A stretch of DNA of 64,000 bases. Origin: an uncultured Aquimonas sp. (GTDB lineage: Bacteria; Pseudomonadota; Gammaproteobacteria; Xanthomonadales; Xanthomonadaceae). Shown one piece after another: positions 6,937 through 15,710 of this stretch. Position numbers and translations under genes: made by a program. The notes under the pieces are model-generated. The model searched no databases. It was not told where the DNA came from and saw only the letters and a list, made by a program, of their open reading frames with translations. The stretch's first letter is position 1, and the number at the start of each line of letters is the position of its first letter. The DNA is taken from assembly GCF_937888285.1 (NCBI RefSeq), contig NZ_CALART010000006.1, positions 1 to 64,000 of the forward strand, given 5' to 3'.

Positions 6937-9117
6937 ATGAGTTCCGACCCCGCTGACGCGCAGACCGCGACCGACGGCCTGCCGCAGATCCACGGCTACC
7001 GCCTGCTGCGTCCGCTGGGGCGCGGCGGCATGGCCGTGGTCTACCTGGCGGTGCAGCTCTCGCTGGACCGAGAGGTCGCGATCAAGGTGATGGCGCAGGA
7101 GGCCAGCGTCGACGCCGAGCGTGCCGAGCGCTTCGAGCGCGAGGCGCGCATCATCGCCCGGCTCGAGCACCCCAGCATCGTCGGCATCCACGAGGTCGGC
7201 CGCACGCTCGATGGACGCCCGTACTACGTCATGCCGTACCTGGCCCGCGGCGATCTGGCGCAGCGCGACCTGAGCGCCGACGAGGACCAGGCCATCGACG
7301 TCCTCAGCGCCCTGCTGGATGCGCTGGGCTACGCGCATGCGCGTGGCATCGTGCATCGCGACGTCAAGCCCGAGAACGTACTGTTCGACAGTGGCGGCCG
7401 GCCACAGCTGGCCGACTTCGGCATCGCCCTGTCGCGGCGCAGCGTCAACGCGCGGATCACCAGCGACGGATTGGCGATGGGTTCGGGCGGCTACATGAGC
7501 CCCGAGCAGTCGCGCGGCGAGGACGTCGACGGCCGCGCCGACCTCTACAGCCTCGGCGTGCTCACCTACGAACTGCTGACCGGCGAGCTGCCGTTCCGCG
7601 CCAGTGATGCGCTGACCCTGGCGCTGATGCACGCGCAGAGCCCAGTGCCACGGCTGCCGCCCGCACTCTCGCACTGGCAGGCCTTCATCGACCAGGCCAT
7701 GGCCAAGGACCCGCGCCGTCGCTTCCGCAATGCGCACGCCATGCAGCGGGCGCTGGATGCGCTGGCTGCACGCTCGCTGTCTGGATTCAACCTGCGCCGG
7801 ATCTGGCTGCAGGCGCGCGCCCGGCCGCTGCGTTCGCCGCCGGTGCTGCTGCTCGCAGGCGTGTGTCTCAGCCTGCTGTTCGCAGCCCTGCTGCGCAACT
7901 GGCAGGGGGCGGCCGAGGTGCCGTCTGAGCCAGCGCAAGTCGCTGCCGCCGGTCCTGCGCTCGATGCCGGAGCGCTGGAGGCCATCCAGCGACGCATGGA
8001 TGAGGCTGCGCTGCAGCTGGCGCGCGGTGAGCTGGTCACGCCCGCGGGTGGCAACGCAGCGGAAAGCTATCTGGCCGTACTGCAGGCGGATCCTGCGCGC
8101 GAAGACGCACGCGCAGGGCTCGACGCGGTCTTCGACGGCCTGTCGCAGCGCGCGGTCGCAGCACTGGGCGAGGGCAGGGACGAGGAAGCTCTGCAGCGCG
8201 TCGAAGAGGCCCGCCTGCTGGCCGACAGCGCGCGGCTGCATGCGAGTCCCGGCTGGCAACGGTTCACCGGCTCACTGAGCGCGCTCATGCGCGAACGGGT
8301 GGAGGCCAATCTCGCCGCCCTGGATCGAGAGGCGGCCGAGCTGCTGCTGCGGCGCTGGCGCGAGCTGGGCGGCGCTGGCCCCGAAGTGGAGGCGCTGGCG
8401 GATCGCATCGCGGGCCTGCCGGCCGCGGGCCTGCCGATGTCCGATGCGGCTGGCCCCCCGCTGCTGTTTGTTCCGGCCAGCCATGGCAATTCGCGCCTGC
8501 AGCGGCCGTTCGCGATGATGCAGCGCGAGCTCACCCGCGCCGAATACGCGCGCTTCGTCGTCGCCACCCGGCGCGAAGCCTCGCCCTGCAGGCGGCGCGA
8601 CAGCCTGCTGCCGTCGCCCTTGCGTCGGCGCTGGAACGATCCCGGCTTTGCCCAGGGCGAGGACGAGCCGGTGGTCTGCATCAGCCACGCCGATGCGCGC
8701 GCCTATGCGGAGTGGTTGAGCGCGCGTACCGGCGCCCGCTATCGCCTGCCCACCCTCGGCGAGTGGCGCCACGCAGCGCGGGCAGGCCAGCAGCAGGCGC
8801 GCTGCGGCCAGGCCAACCTTGCCGAGCGCGACGGCTGCAGGGATGGCGTGCGCAACACCGCCAGTGCGCGCCGTTTCTCAGTGGACGCGGGCGGCTTCGC
8901 CGACTTCTCGGGCAATGTCGCCGAGTGGACCAATGATTGCGCCCGAGGCTCCAACTGCGAGCGACGGCTGGTCGCCGGCGGCTCCTGGCGCGACTCCTTC
9001 GCGACCAATCTGCTGCTCGCGGTCGCCGAGGCCGAAGGCGCGCGCGGCTACGACGATGTCGGACTGCGGCTGGTTCGCGAAGTCGACGCCAGCAACCTGC
9101 CGGCGGTCGCGCGCTGA
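6937..9117 (+). CDS. Ser/Thr protein kinase fused to a formylglycine-enzyme-like domain
   Basis: This is a 726-residue membrane protein. Residues 20-280 are a Hanks-type kinase: glycine loop GRGGMAVVY, catalytic Lys50, HRDVKPEN with catalytic Asp142, DFG at 160-162, and the MSPEQ activation-segment end. A transmembrane helix follows at about 302-320, then a helical periplasmic linker. The C-terminal part from about residue 510 resembles a SUMF1/FGE-sulfatase domain (ELTRAEYARFV, YRLPTLGEWRHAARAG, GNVAEWTND, GGSWRDS, VGLRLVRE). The SUMF1 fold in such fusions usually senses or binds ligand rather than oxidising cysteine. I infer transmembrane signalling; the target is unknown. ATG 6937 was chosen because the kinase domain begins 19 residues later. 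Confidence 0.9.
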   Translation: MSSDPADAQTATDGLPQIHGYRLLRPLGRGGMAVVYLAVQLSLDREVAIKVMAQEASVDAERAERFEREARIIARLEHPSIVGIHEVGRTLDGRPYYVMPYLARGDLAQRDLSADEDQAIDVLSALLDALGYAHARGIVHRDVKPENVLFDSGGRPQLADFGIALSRRSVNARITSDGLAMGSGGYMSPEQSRGEDVDGRADLYSLGVLTYELLTGELPFRASDALTLALMHAQSPVPRLPPALSHWQAFIDQAMAKDPRRRFRNAHAMQRALDALAARSLSGFNLRRIWLQARARPLRSPPVLLLAGVCLSLLFAALLRNWQGAAEVPSEPAQVAAAGPALDAGALEAIQRRMDEAALQLARGELVTPAGGNAAESYLAVLQADPAREDARAGLDAVFDGLSQRAVAALGEGRDEEALQRVEEARLLADSARLHASPGWQRFTGSLSALMRERVEANLAALDREAAELLLRRWRELGGAGPEVEALADRIAGLPAAGLPMSDAAGPPLLFVPASHGNSRLQRPFAMMQRELTRAEYARFVVATRREASPCRRRDSLLPSPLRRRWNDPGFAQGEDEPVVCISHADARAYAEWLSARTGARYRLPTLGEWRHAARAGQQQARCGQANLAERDGCRDGVRNTASARRFSVDAGGFADFSGNVAEWTNDCARGSNCERRLVAGGSWRDSFATNLLLAVAEAEGARGYDDVGLRLVREVDASNLPAVAR

Positions 9118-9189
9118 GCGGGTCGCCTGATTGGAACCCAAACACCGTCGCCAGCGCGACGGAGGCCCTCCTACTGATCCTGGTCAAAC

Positions 9190-9915
9190 ATGCCTGATTC
9201 GAAGAGCTTTCCGCCGCTCGGCCCGGAACCCGGGGCGGCCCCGCACAAGCGCCACAACCTGCACATCCAGCGCTACCTGATCACCGGCCTCCTGACCGTG
9301 TTTCCGCTGTGGTTGACCTGGGTGGTCTTCGAGTTCCTGCTGCGCCAGCTCTCACGCCTGGGCGCGCCGATCGTGGACGCGCTGATGCTGGCCCTGGTGG
9401 CGGTGTTCCCGAACGTCGAACGCCTGTTCGACATCGGCTCACTGCGCTTCACCCTGGCCGTGCTGCTGACCCTGTTCAGCCTCTATGGCCTTGGCTGGCT
9501 GGCCAACCGGGTGGTCGGCAAGCGCCTGCTCGCCAGCCTCGACGCGCTGATCGACCGCATCCCCCTGGTCAAGGCGATCTACGGCGGCACCAAGAAGCTG
9601 CTGTCGGTGCTGCAGACCAAGCCGGACGGCGCCCAGCGCGTGGTGCTGATCGACTTCCCCCACGACAAGATGAAGGTCATCGGCTTCGTGACCCGGGTGA
9701 TCCGCGAGGAGGGCACGGGGCGCGAGCTGGCTGCGGTCTATGTGCCCACCACGCCGAATCCGACATCGGGCTATCTCGAGATCGTGCCGGTCGAGTACCT
9801 GACACCGACCGACTGGACCGTGGACCAGGCGATGGCCTTCATCATCTCGGGCGGTGCGGTCAGCCCCGACGAGATCCCCTTCAAGCGACCGGCACCGGAG
9901 TCTCCGCGGGCATGA
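9190..9915 (+). CDS. DUF502 family membrane protein
   Basis: This 241-residue protein matches the DUF502 family. An N-terminal cytoplasmic segment is followed by YLITGLLTVFPLWLTWVVFEFLL (first helix, about 29-52) and a second helix at about 81-106 (LRFTLAVLLTLFSLYGLGWLANR). The conserved IPLVKAIYGGTKKL and VPTTPNPTSGYL segments are present. Function is not established; plant relatives (LCV/COV) affect vascular patterning and bacterial ones are uncharacterised. Its last codons overlap the next gene by 4 bp (ATGA). Confidence 0.88.
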   Translation: MPDSKSFPPLGPEPGAAPHKRHNLHIQRYLITGLLTVFPLWLTWVVFEFLLRQLSRLGAPIVDALMLALVAVFPNVERLFDIGSLRFTLAVLLTLFSLYGLGWLANRVVGKRLLASLDALIDRIPLVKAIYGGTKKLLSVLQTKPDGAQRVVLIDFPHDKMKVIGFVTRVIREEGTGRELAAVYVPTTPNPTSGYLEIVPVEYLTPTDWTVDQAMAFIISGGAVSPDEIPFKRPAPESPRA

Positions 9916-10670
9916 GCCATCGCAGCCAGCGTCTGTTCGTAGTGCTGACGGGCTTCTTCGTCGCCAATGCCATCCTCGCCGAACTGATCGGGGTGAAGAT
10001 CTTCGCGCTCGAGGACACCCTCGGTCTCGCGCCCTTCAACTGGAATCTGTTCGGCCAGAGCGGCTCGCTCAGCTTCACGGCCGGCGTGCTGCTGTGGCCG
10101 GTGGTGTTCGTGATGACCGATGTCATCAACGAGTACTTCGGCCCGCGCGGCGTGCGCTTCGTGTCCTGGCTGACCGTCGGGCTGATCCTCTACGCCTTCC
10201 TGTTCGCCTACGCGGCGATCGCGCTGGCGCCGGCCGGCTGGTGGCGCGAGGCGGGCGCGGAGCAGGGCGTGCCTGACCTGCAGGCGGCCTTTGCGGCGAT
10301 CTTCGGCCAGGGCCTGTGGACCATCGGCGGTTCGGTGACGGCCTTTCTGATCGGCCAGCTGATCGACGTGGCGGTGTTCCAGAGGATCCGCCGGCTGACC
10401 GGCGAGCGCTGGATCTGGCTGCGCGCCACCGGCTCGACCCTGGTTTCGCAGTTCTTCGACAGCTTCATCGTGCTCTACATCGCCTTCGTCATCGGGCCGC
10501 AGCGGTGGCCGATCGATCTCTTCCTGGCAGTCGGCACGGTCAACTACCTGTACAAGTTCGGCGCAGCACTCGCCCTGATCCCGCTGCTCTATCTCGCGCG
10601 ACTCGCGGTCAGGCGCTGGCTGGGCGCGGAAGAGACCGTGCGCCTGCAGGCCGAGGCTGCGCGCGGCTGA
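9912..10670 (+). CDS. yhhQ: Queuosine precursor transporter (YhhQ/VUT family)
   Basis: This is a 252-residue inner-membrane protein with six or seven helices. Family features include NAILAELIGVKIF at the N-terminus, the TDVINEYFG motif after the second or third helix, and the late STLVSQFFDSFIVLYIAF helix. YhhQ (QueT-like VUT family) imports 7-cyano-7-deazaguanine or 7-aminomethyl-7-deazaguanine for queuosine tRNA modification. The ATG at 9912 overlaps the DUF502 stop codon, which suggests translational coupling. The longer reading frame upstream simply runs through DUF502 in another phase. Confidence 0.88.
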   Translation: MSHRSQRLFVVLTGFFVANAILAELIGVKIFALEDTLGLAPFNWNLFGQSGSLSFTAGVLLWPVVFVMTDVINEYFGPRGVRFVSWLTVGLILYAFLFAYAAIALAPAGWWREAGAEQGVPDLQAAFAAIFGQGLWTIGGSVTAFLIGQLIDVAVFQRIRRLTGERWIWLRATGSTLVSQFFDSFIVLYIAFVIGPQRWPIDLFLAVGTVNYLYKFGAALALIPLLYLARLAVRRWLGAEETVRLQAEAARG

Positions 10671-11735
10671 TCAGTTGCGCGGCCGGGTCTCGATGCCCTG
10701 CGCTTCCAGGGCGCGGGCGGCAGCGCCGAGGTCTGGTGGCGCGGGCAGGGCGACGCCGGGTTCGGCAGGCGTGTCCGCGCTCGGGCGGTCGCCCGCAGGA
10801 TCGGCCGGAATCTCTTCAGCCGGAATCGCTTCGCCGCCGGCGCTTTCGGCGCCAAATGCGTCGGAGCGCCGTGCGGCGTCCTCGGCGGCCTTGTTCATGA
10901 TGATGATGCTGATCCGACGGTTGATCGGGTTGGTCGGCTGGTCGCGGTCGAACAGCACCGACGACGACAGCCCGACCACGCGCGAGACCTTGGCCTCGGG
11001 CAGGCCGGCGCGCACCAGCTCGCGCCGAGCCGCGTTGGCGCGATCGGCCGAGAGTTCCCAGTTGGAATAGCCGAACGGATTCGCGTAGGGCGTGGTGTCG
11101 GTGTGGCCGGACAGGCTGATCCGGTTGTCGACGCTGTCGATGTAGGGCGTGAGCTCGCGCAGGATGTCGCGGGTGTAGTTCTTGAGGGTCGCGCTGCCGC
11201 TGTCGAACATCGGCCGGTTCTGCTCGTCGACGATCTGGATGCGCAGGCCTTCCGGGGTGATATCGAGCAGAAGCTGGTCCTTGAAGGGCTGCAGGGCCTG
11301 GCTCTTCTCGATCGCGGCCTCCAGCTGCCGCTTCAGCTCGTCCAGCTCACGCCTCTCCTCCTCCTCGGCGATGCGCTTGGCCTCCTCGGTTTCCGGTACT
11401 TCCCGCACCTCGCCGATCCGCGGGCCCTCGCCATCCATGGTCGGCGAGACATTCGCCGGGCCGATCGGCACCGGATTGGTGGCGGCGCCGCCGGCCCCCA
11501 TCGCCGCTGGTGGCGGCGCCTGCGAAGCGCCGCGCAGCACGCTGGGGTTCTTGAAGTACTCGGAAATGCCCGACAGCTTTTCCTCGGGCAAGGACACCAC
11601 CAGCCACATGACCAGGAAGAAGGCCATCATCGCTGTCACGAAGTCGGCGTAGGCGACCTTCCAGGCGCCGCCGTGGTGGCCGCCACCGCCCTTCTTGACC
11701 CGCTTGATGATGATCGGCTGCTGGGCCTCAGCCAT
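10671..11735 (-). CDS. motB: Flagellar motor stator protein MotB
   Basis: This is a 354-residue stator protein. The single N-terminal helix carries the proton-binding aspartate (Asp31 in VAYADFVTAMMAFFLVMWLV). A plug and linker follow, then a C-terminal OmpA-like peptidoglycan-binding domain (about 150-285) with LSGHTDTTPY and NRRISIII. A proline- and alanine-rich tail of about 60 residues extends beyond the OmpA domain. It pairs with MotA, encoded 45 bp upstream on the same strand, to convert proton flow into flagellar torque. Other flagellar genes are not in the window, as is common for stator operons. Confidence 0.96.
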   Translation of the reverse strand: MAEAQQPIIIKRVKKGGGGHHGGAWKVAYADFVTAMMAFFLVMWLVVSLPEEKLSGISEYFKNPSVLRGASQAPPPAAMGAGGAATNPVPIGPANVSPTMDGEGPRIGEVREVPETEEAKRIAEEEERRELDELKRQLEAAIEKSQALQPFKDQLLLDITPEGLRIQIVDEQNRPMFDSGSATLKNYTRDILRELTPYIDSVDNRISLSGHTDTTPYANPFGYSNWELSADRANAARRELVRAGLPEAKVSRVVGLSSSVLFDRDQPTNPINRRISIIIMNKAAEDAARRSDAFGAESAGGEAIPAEEIPADPAGDRPSADTPAEPGVALPAPPDLGAAARALEAQGIETRPRN

Positions 11736-11780
11736 GGCCGTGCCCCGGTCGCCGCGTCGCGCAGCTCATCGCGGCAGGCT

Positions 11781-12644
11781 TCACTTGGCGGCCTTCAGTT
11801 CGGCTTCCAGATCCTGGAAGTTCGGGCGTACGTCGCTGAAGAGCAGCTTGCGTGCGAACTCGATGGCGACCTGCGGCGGATAGCCGCGCAGGTAGGCGAT
11901 CAGGGCCATCTTGACGATCTCGAAGGGCTTGCTGTCCTCGTCGGCGCGGGCGCCCAGCGCATTCGCGACTGGACCGACATAGCCGTAGCCGAGCAGGATG
12001 CCGAGGAAGGTGCCGACCAGGGCCGAGGCGACCTTCTGGCCAATCACCGCGGGCGGCGCATCGCCGACGATGCTCATCACCTTCACGATGCCGAGCACGG
12101 CGGCGACGATGCCGAAGGCAGGCAGGCCGTCGGCCACGGTCTGCAGGGCGTGGCTGGGGGTGTGCGCTTCCTTGTGGTGGGTTTCCAGCTCGACTTCGAG
12201 CAGGCCCTCCAGCTCGTGCGGCGCAAGGTTGCCGCCAATGATCAGGCGCAGGCAGTCGGTGGTGAAGTCGAGCAGATGGTGGTCCTCCAGCACCTTCGGG
12301 TACTTCTGGAAGATCGCGCTGTTGGTCGGATTCTCGACGTGGTCCTCGATCGACATGAGGCCGTCCTTGCGGATCTTCTGCAGGATCTCGTAGAGCAGCT
12401 TGAGCAGGTCGATGTAGTCGGCGCGCTGGAACTTGGCGGGCTTGAGCAAGGCGAGCGTGCCGCCGATCGTGGACTTCAGGGTCTTCATCGAATTGGCCAC
12501 CACGAACGCGCCGAACGCGCCGCCGCCGATGATGAAGAGCTCGACCGCGGCGGCCTCCGCCACCGTCATGATGTTGCCGCCGGCCAGCATGAAGCCGCCA
12601 AACACGCAGAGGGTCACGAGAATGGCGCCGACGATGATGAGCAT
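11781..12644 (-). CDS. motA: Flagellar motor stator protein MotA
   Basis: This is a 287-residue protein with four transmembrane helices: at residues 1-20, about 30-50, about 170-190 and about 200-220. The cytoplasmic loop between helices 2 and 3 carries the charged residues that meet FliG. The segment GYPPQVAIEFARKLLFSDVRPNFQDLE near the C-terminus is typical of the gammaproteobacterial proton-type MotA. The start at 12644 (MLIIVG) matches family N-termini; the open frame runs on upstream but without homology. It is divergent from the sensor/phosphatase gene at 12752, leaving 107 bp for both promoters. Confidence 0.96.
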   Translation of the reverse strand: MLIIVGAILVTLCVFGGFMLAGGNIMTVAEAAAVELFIIGGGAFGAFVVANSMKTLKSTIGGTLALLKPAKFQRADYIDLLKLLYEILQKIRKDGLMSIEDHVENPTNSAIFQKYPKVLEDHHLLDFTTDCLRLIIGGNLAPHELEGLLEVELETHHKEAHTPSHALQTVADGLPAFGIVAAVLGIVKVMSIVGDAPPAVIGQKVASALVGTFLGILLGYGYVGPVANALGARADEDSKPFEIVKMALIAYLRGYPPQVAIEFARKLLFSDVRPNFQDLEAELKAAK

Positions 12645-12751
12645 GCAGAAGTCCGGATGGCAGCAGGGGCGGGGTGGGCACGACGGTTGCAGCGCCAAGG
12701 CGCGCGCACGGGCAGGACGCCGTCCTCCCCAGCCGCGCGACGAGGGCGGCA

Positions 12752-15241
12752 ATGCAGAATCTGTTCCCATCGGCTGACGACAAATTGACGCAGGCATCCG
12801 GCTCGCCCGCGCGCGAGGCGCGGCCGCGCGCCAGCCTGCAGAGCATCCTCACCCGTGCGCTGGGCGCGTTCGGCTTGCTGCCCGTGCTCCTGCTCGGTCT
12901 GGTCGCCGGCGTGGGCGACTACCTGGTCCGTCTGAACCACGCCGAATCGACGCTCGCCGCCGCGGTCACCTCGGCCGGTTCGGACCTCGATCTGTTCCTG
13001 ACCGCGCATCGCAGTGCCGTCAGCCAGCTCGCGGCGGAGTTCGCGCGCTCGCCGGGTGACGAGGACGACCTCGTGCAGCGGCTGGAGCGGACCCGCCGCG
13101 CGTTTCCCGGGCTGTTGACCATGCTGGCGACTGATGCGCAGGGGCGCGTGCTGGCAGGCTCCTTCGACAATCGCACCGGGATCGATCGCTCGATCTGGCA
13201 CGCGGTGGATGTCTCCGACCGCGCCTACTTCCAGCTGCCGCGCGATCGCGGCGAGCCTGTCGTCAGCGACGTGTTCCAGGGGCGCGGCTTCGGCGACGAC
13301 GCGTTGAGCGCGGTGGCCGCGCCGGTGGTCGATGCGGACGGGCGTTTCCTGGGCATCGTCCAGGGTTCGATCCGTCTCGCCGATCTGGGCGTCGCGTTCG
13401 GCGCTGCCGCCCACACCCAGGGGTCGAGCCTGGTCATCCTCGACGCTGCCGGACGTATCGCCTATGCGAGCGAAGCGCTGGGCCTGGAGCCCCTGTCGGC
13501 GGCGCCCGACGGGCTCAGCCGGGAGGTGCCGGTGGCCATGCCGCTGTTCATGCGGCCGCAGATCCCGGCCCTACCGGCCGGGGACACCCTGGTACTGGAG
13601 CGCGTCACCGCGCTCGGCTGGCGGGTGCTCGCGCTGATGCCGCGGCAGGTCCTGCTGCAGCGGACCCTGCTCGATCTGGCCGTGGCGATGATCGGACTGC
13701 TGGCGATGGCTGCGCTGGCCCTGGTCGCCGGTCGCCGCTTTGCGCGCCGCTTCCTGAGGCCGCTGGAGGACATCACCGTGCGCATGGACCGCCTGTCACT
13801 CGCGGGTCATCCCGAGCGTTTCCGCCACCGCAGCGGCCTGCTCGAACTGCAGCAGCTGGAGTCGGCCTTCCTGCGGCTCGGGCAACGGCTGGGCGACAGC
13901 TACCAGCAGCTGCAGCAGGAGTTCGCCAAGGAGTCGGCGCTGCGCTCGGCGCTCGCACAAGCGCAGGTGGAGGCACAGCGCGCCGAGGGCGAGCTGGACG
14001 CGGCGCGGGAGATCCAGATGGCGATGCTGCCCTCGCGCAGCCGGCTCGCGAGCTGGCCGGAGCTGCACATCGGGGCACTGCTTGAGCCGATGCGCGCGGT
14101 CGGAGGCGATTTCTTCAATGTGCTGGCCGACGGTCGGGGCGGCTGCCTGTTCTTTCTCGGCGACGTTTCCGACAAGGGCATCCCCGCCGCACTGTTCATG
14201 GCCCGTACTATGACCTTGCTTGAGTCCGGCGTCGAGCGCGCGGAGTCGCCGGCCGACATCCTGGCGCGGGTGGGCCGCGCCCTGGCGCGCGACAACCACG
14301 GCGGCATGTTCGTCACCGTACTCATCGGCCACATCGCGCTGGACTCCGGAATGCTGCGGCTGGCCAGCGCCGGGCACGATCCGCCGCTGATCCGTCCCGC
14401 CTGCGGCTGCGTGCGTCCGGTGCGGATGGAGACCGGCCCCGCGCTCGGCTTCGAGGAGGAGGCCGACTATCCGCAGGTAGCCGTCCAGCTGCAGCCGGGC
14501 GATCTCATGCTGGTGTTCACGGATGGCCTGAGCGAGGCCGAGGACGCCGCGGGCCAGGCCTTCGGGGAAGCGCGCATCGTCAGCGCGCTGCACGCGGTCG
14601 GTGACGGCAGCCCGCAGGACTGCATCGATCTGCTGAGTTCGGCCGTGCGCGCACATCGGCAGGGCAGCCCGGCTGACGACCTCACGCTGCTCTGCCTGCA
14701 GCGGCCACCGGTCTCGCCGCTGCTGCAGGGGCAGCTGTCCCTGCCTGCCGGCACCGGCGTGTCCTGGCTGCCACCCCTGTTGGCGTCGCTGGAGACCGAA
14801 CTGTCGTCCGCGGGGCTGGAACCCGAGGCGCTGCACGACGTGCGCCTGATCAGCGAGGAAATCCTCAGCAATGCCCTGACCCATGGCGCCCGGCATGGAG
14901 CGGCGGTGGCTGTCACGCTCGACTACCGCCTGCAGACGGATCGCGTCTGTCTGCGCTTTGGCGACGACGGCGAGCCTTTCGATCTTCTGGCACAGAACCT
15001 GCCTGACGTGGACGCCAGCATCGAAGAGCGCGGCATCGGCGGACTGGGTCTGCTGCTGGTCCGCGAACTCGGGCGTGACGTGTGCTGGCGGCGGGCCGAC
15101 GGGCGCAACCTGCTGTCGCTGTGGCTGCAGCGCCCGTCCGCGGCGGGCGCTGCAGTGCCCGCAGGCGGGACGCGTGCAGTCGCGTCTTTTCCAGCTGAAC
15201 CCGACCCGGTCCAACAGGCCCCACAACGGACGCAGACATGA
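12752..15241 (+). CDS. Membrane sensor with HAMP, PP2C-type phosphatase and anti-sigma-like kinase domains
   Basis: This is an 829-residue partner-switching regulator. There is a helix at about 34-52, a periplasmic Cache-like sensor (about 55-300), and a second helix at about 308-330. A HAMP segment and coiled coil follow (about 335-425). The SpoIIE/RsbU-type PP2C domain (about 430-655) has metal-binding aspartates in GGDFFNV, GDVSDKG and FTDGLSEAE, and ends with SPADDLTLL. A RsbW-like HATPase domain (about 670-800) has SEEILSNALTHG, FGDDGEPFD and GIGGLGLLLV. Such a protein can both phosphorylate and dephosphorylate a STAS partner. The stop overlaps the STAS gene by 4 bp, and the gene diverges from motAB. 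Confidence 0.92.
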   Translation: MQNLFPSADDKLTQASGSPAREARPRASLQSILTRALGAFGLLPVLLLGLVAGVGDYLVRLNHAESTLAAAVTSAGSDLDLFLTAHRSAVSQLAAEFARSPGDEDDLVQRLERTRRAFPGLLTMLATDAQGRVLAGSFDNRTGIDRSIWHAVDVSDRAYFQLPRDRGEPVVSDVFQGRGFGDDALSAVAAPVVDADGRFLGIVQGSIRLADLGVAFGAAAHTQGSSLVILDAAGRIAYASEALGLEPLSAAPDGLSREVPVAMPLFMRPQIPALPAGDTLVLERVTALGWRVLALMPRQVLLQRTLLDLAVAMIGLLAMAALALVAGRRFARRFLRPLEDITVRMDRLSLAGHPERFRHRSGLLELQQLESAFLRLGQRLGDSYQQLQQEFAKESALRSALAQAQVEAQRAEGELDAAREIQMAMLPSRSRLASWPELHIGALLEPMRAVGGDFFNVLADGRGGCLFFLGDVSDKGIPAALFMARTMTLLESGVERAESPADILARVGRALARDNHGGMFVTVLIGHIALDSGMLRLASAGHDPPLIRPACGCVRPVRMETGPALGFEEEADYPQVAVQLQPGDLMLVFTDGLSEAEDAAGQAFGEARIVSALHAVGDGSPQDCIDLLSSAVRAHRQGSPADDLTLLCLQRPPVSPLLQGQLSLPAGTGVSWLPPLLASLETELSSAGLEPEALHDVRLISEEILSNALTHGARHGAAVAVTLDYRLQTDRVCLRFGDDGEPFDLLAQNLPDVDASIEERGIGGLGLLLVRELGRDVCWRRADGRNLLSLWLQRPSAAGAAVPAGGTRAVASFPAEPDPVQQAPQRTQT

Positions 15242-15621
15242 GTCTAGAGATCCAGATCGAAGCGGCAGAGGGCGCACGCGCCCAGGTGCGGATCCGCGGC
15301 CGCCTCGACGGCAGCAACCACCAGGAGCTCGACCGCGAGCTGCTGCCCCTGCTCGAAGATCCGGGCCTGCTGCATCTCGTGCTCGACCTGCAGGCGCTCG
15401 ACTACATCTCCAGTGCCGGGCTGCGCTCCATCTTTCGCGCGCGCAAGGCGCTGGGCCAGCGCGATGGCCGCGTGCTGGTGGTCAACCCCCAGCCGCAGGT
15501 GCAGAAAGTCTTCGACATCGTCAAGGCGGTGCCGGTGCGCGAGATCTTCCGTTCGGTGGAGGAACTCGACAGCTACCTCGATCGCATCCAGGAGAAGGCG
15601 CTGGATCCCGACGCGGAGTGA
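15238..15621 (+). CDS. STAS-domain anti-sigma factor antagonist
   Basis: This 127-residue single-domain protein is related to SpoIIAA/RsbV and to HsbA of Pseudomonas. The conserved switch segment YISSAGLRSIF holds Ser58 and Ser59, one of which should be the phosphoacceptor. The ATG overlaps the stop of the sensor gene (ATGA), so its partner is almost certainly the upstream phosphatase/kinase. In HsbR-HsbA systems the unphosphorylated or phosphorylated STAS protein sequesters an anti-sigma factor or activates a diguanylate cyclase; which applies here is not visible. Confidence 0.93.
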   Translation: MSLEIQIEAAEGARAQVRIRGRLDGSNHQELDRELLPLLEDPGLLHLVLDLQALDYISSAGLRSIFRARKALGQRDGRVLVVNPQPQVQKVFDIVKAVPVREIFRSVEELDSYLDRIQEKALDPDAE

Positions 15622-15710
15622 TCCTCGTCGCTGGACTTCCCCGCCCCACACGCCGCGCCAACACGGCTGGGGACTATGCTCTACGGCCCATTCCGCTGCG
15701 GAGCTTCGTC

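Noticed and set aside
4158..6938. Very long minus-strand open frame opposite pnp (about 920 codons), and similar ones opposite yhdP (21371-24127), the acyl-CoA synthetase (35844-37958) and the penicillin acylase (50333-53041)
   Set aside because: They mirror strongly supported genes, have no family motifs, and are expected in GC-rich coding DNA where stop codons are rare on the antisense strand.
12798..12852. MotA starting at 12797 or further upstream
   Set aside because: The added residues are low-complexity, overlap the divergent sensor gene, and the family N-terminus MLIIVG begins at 12644.
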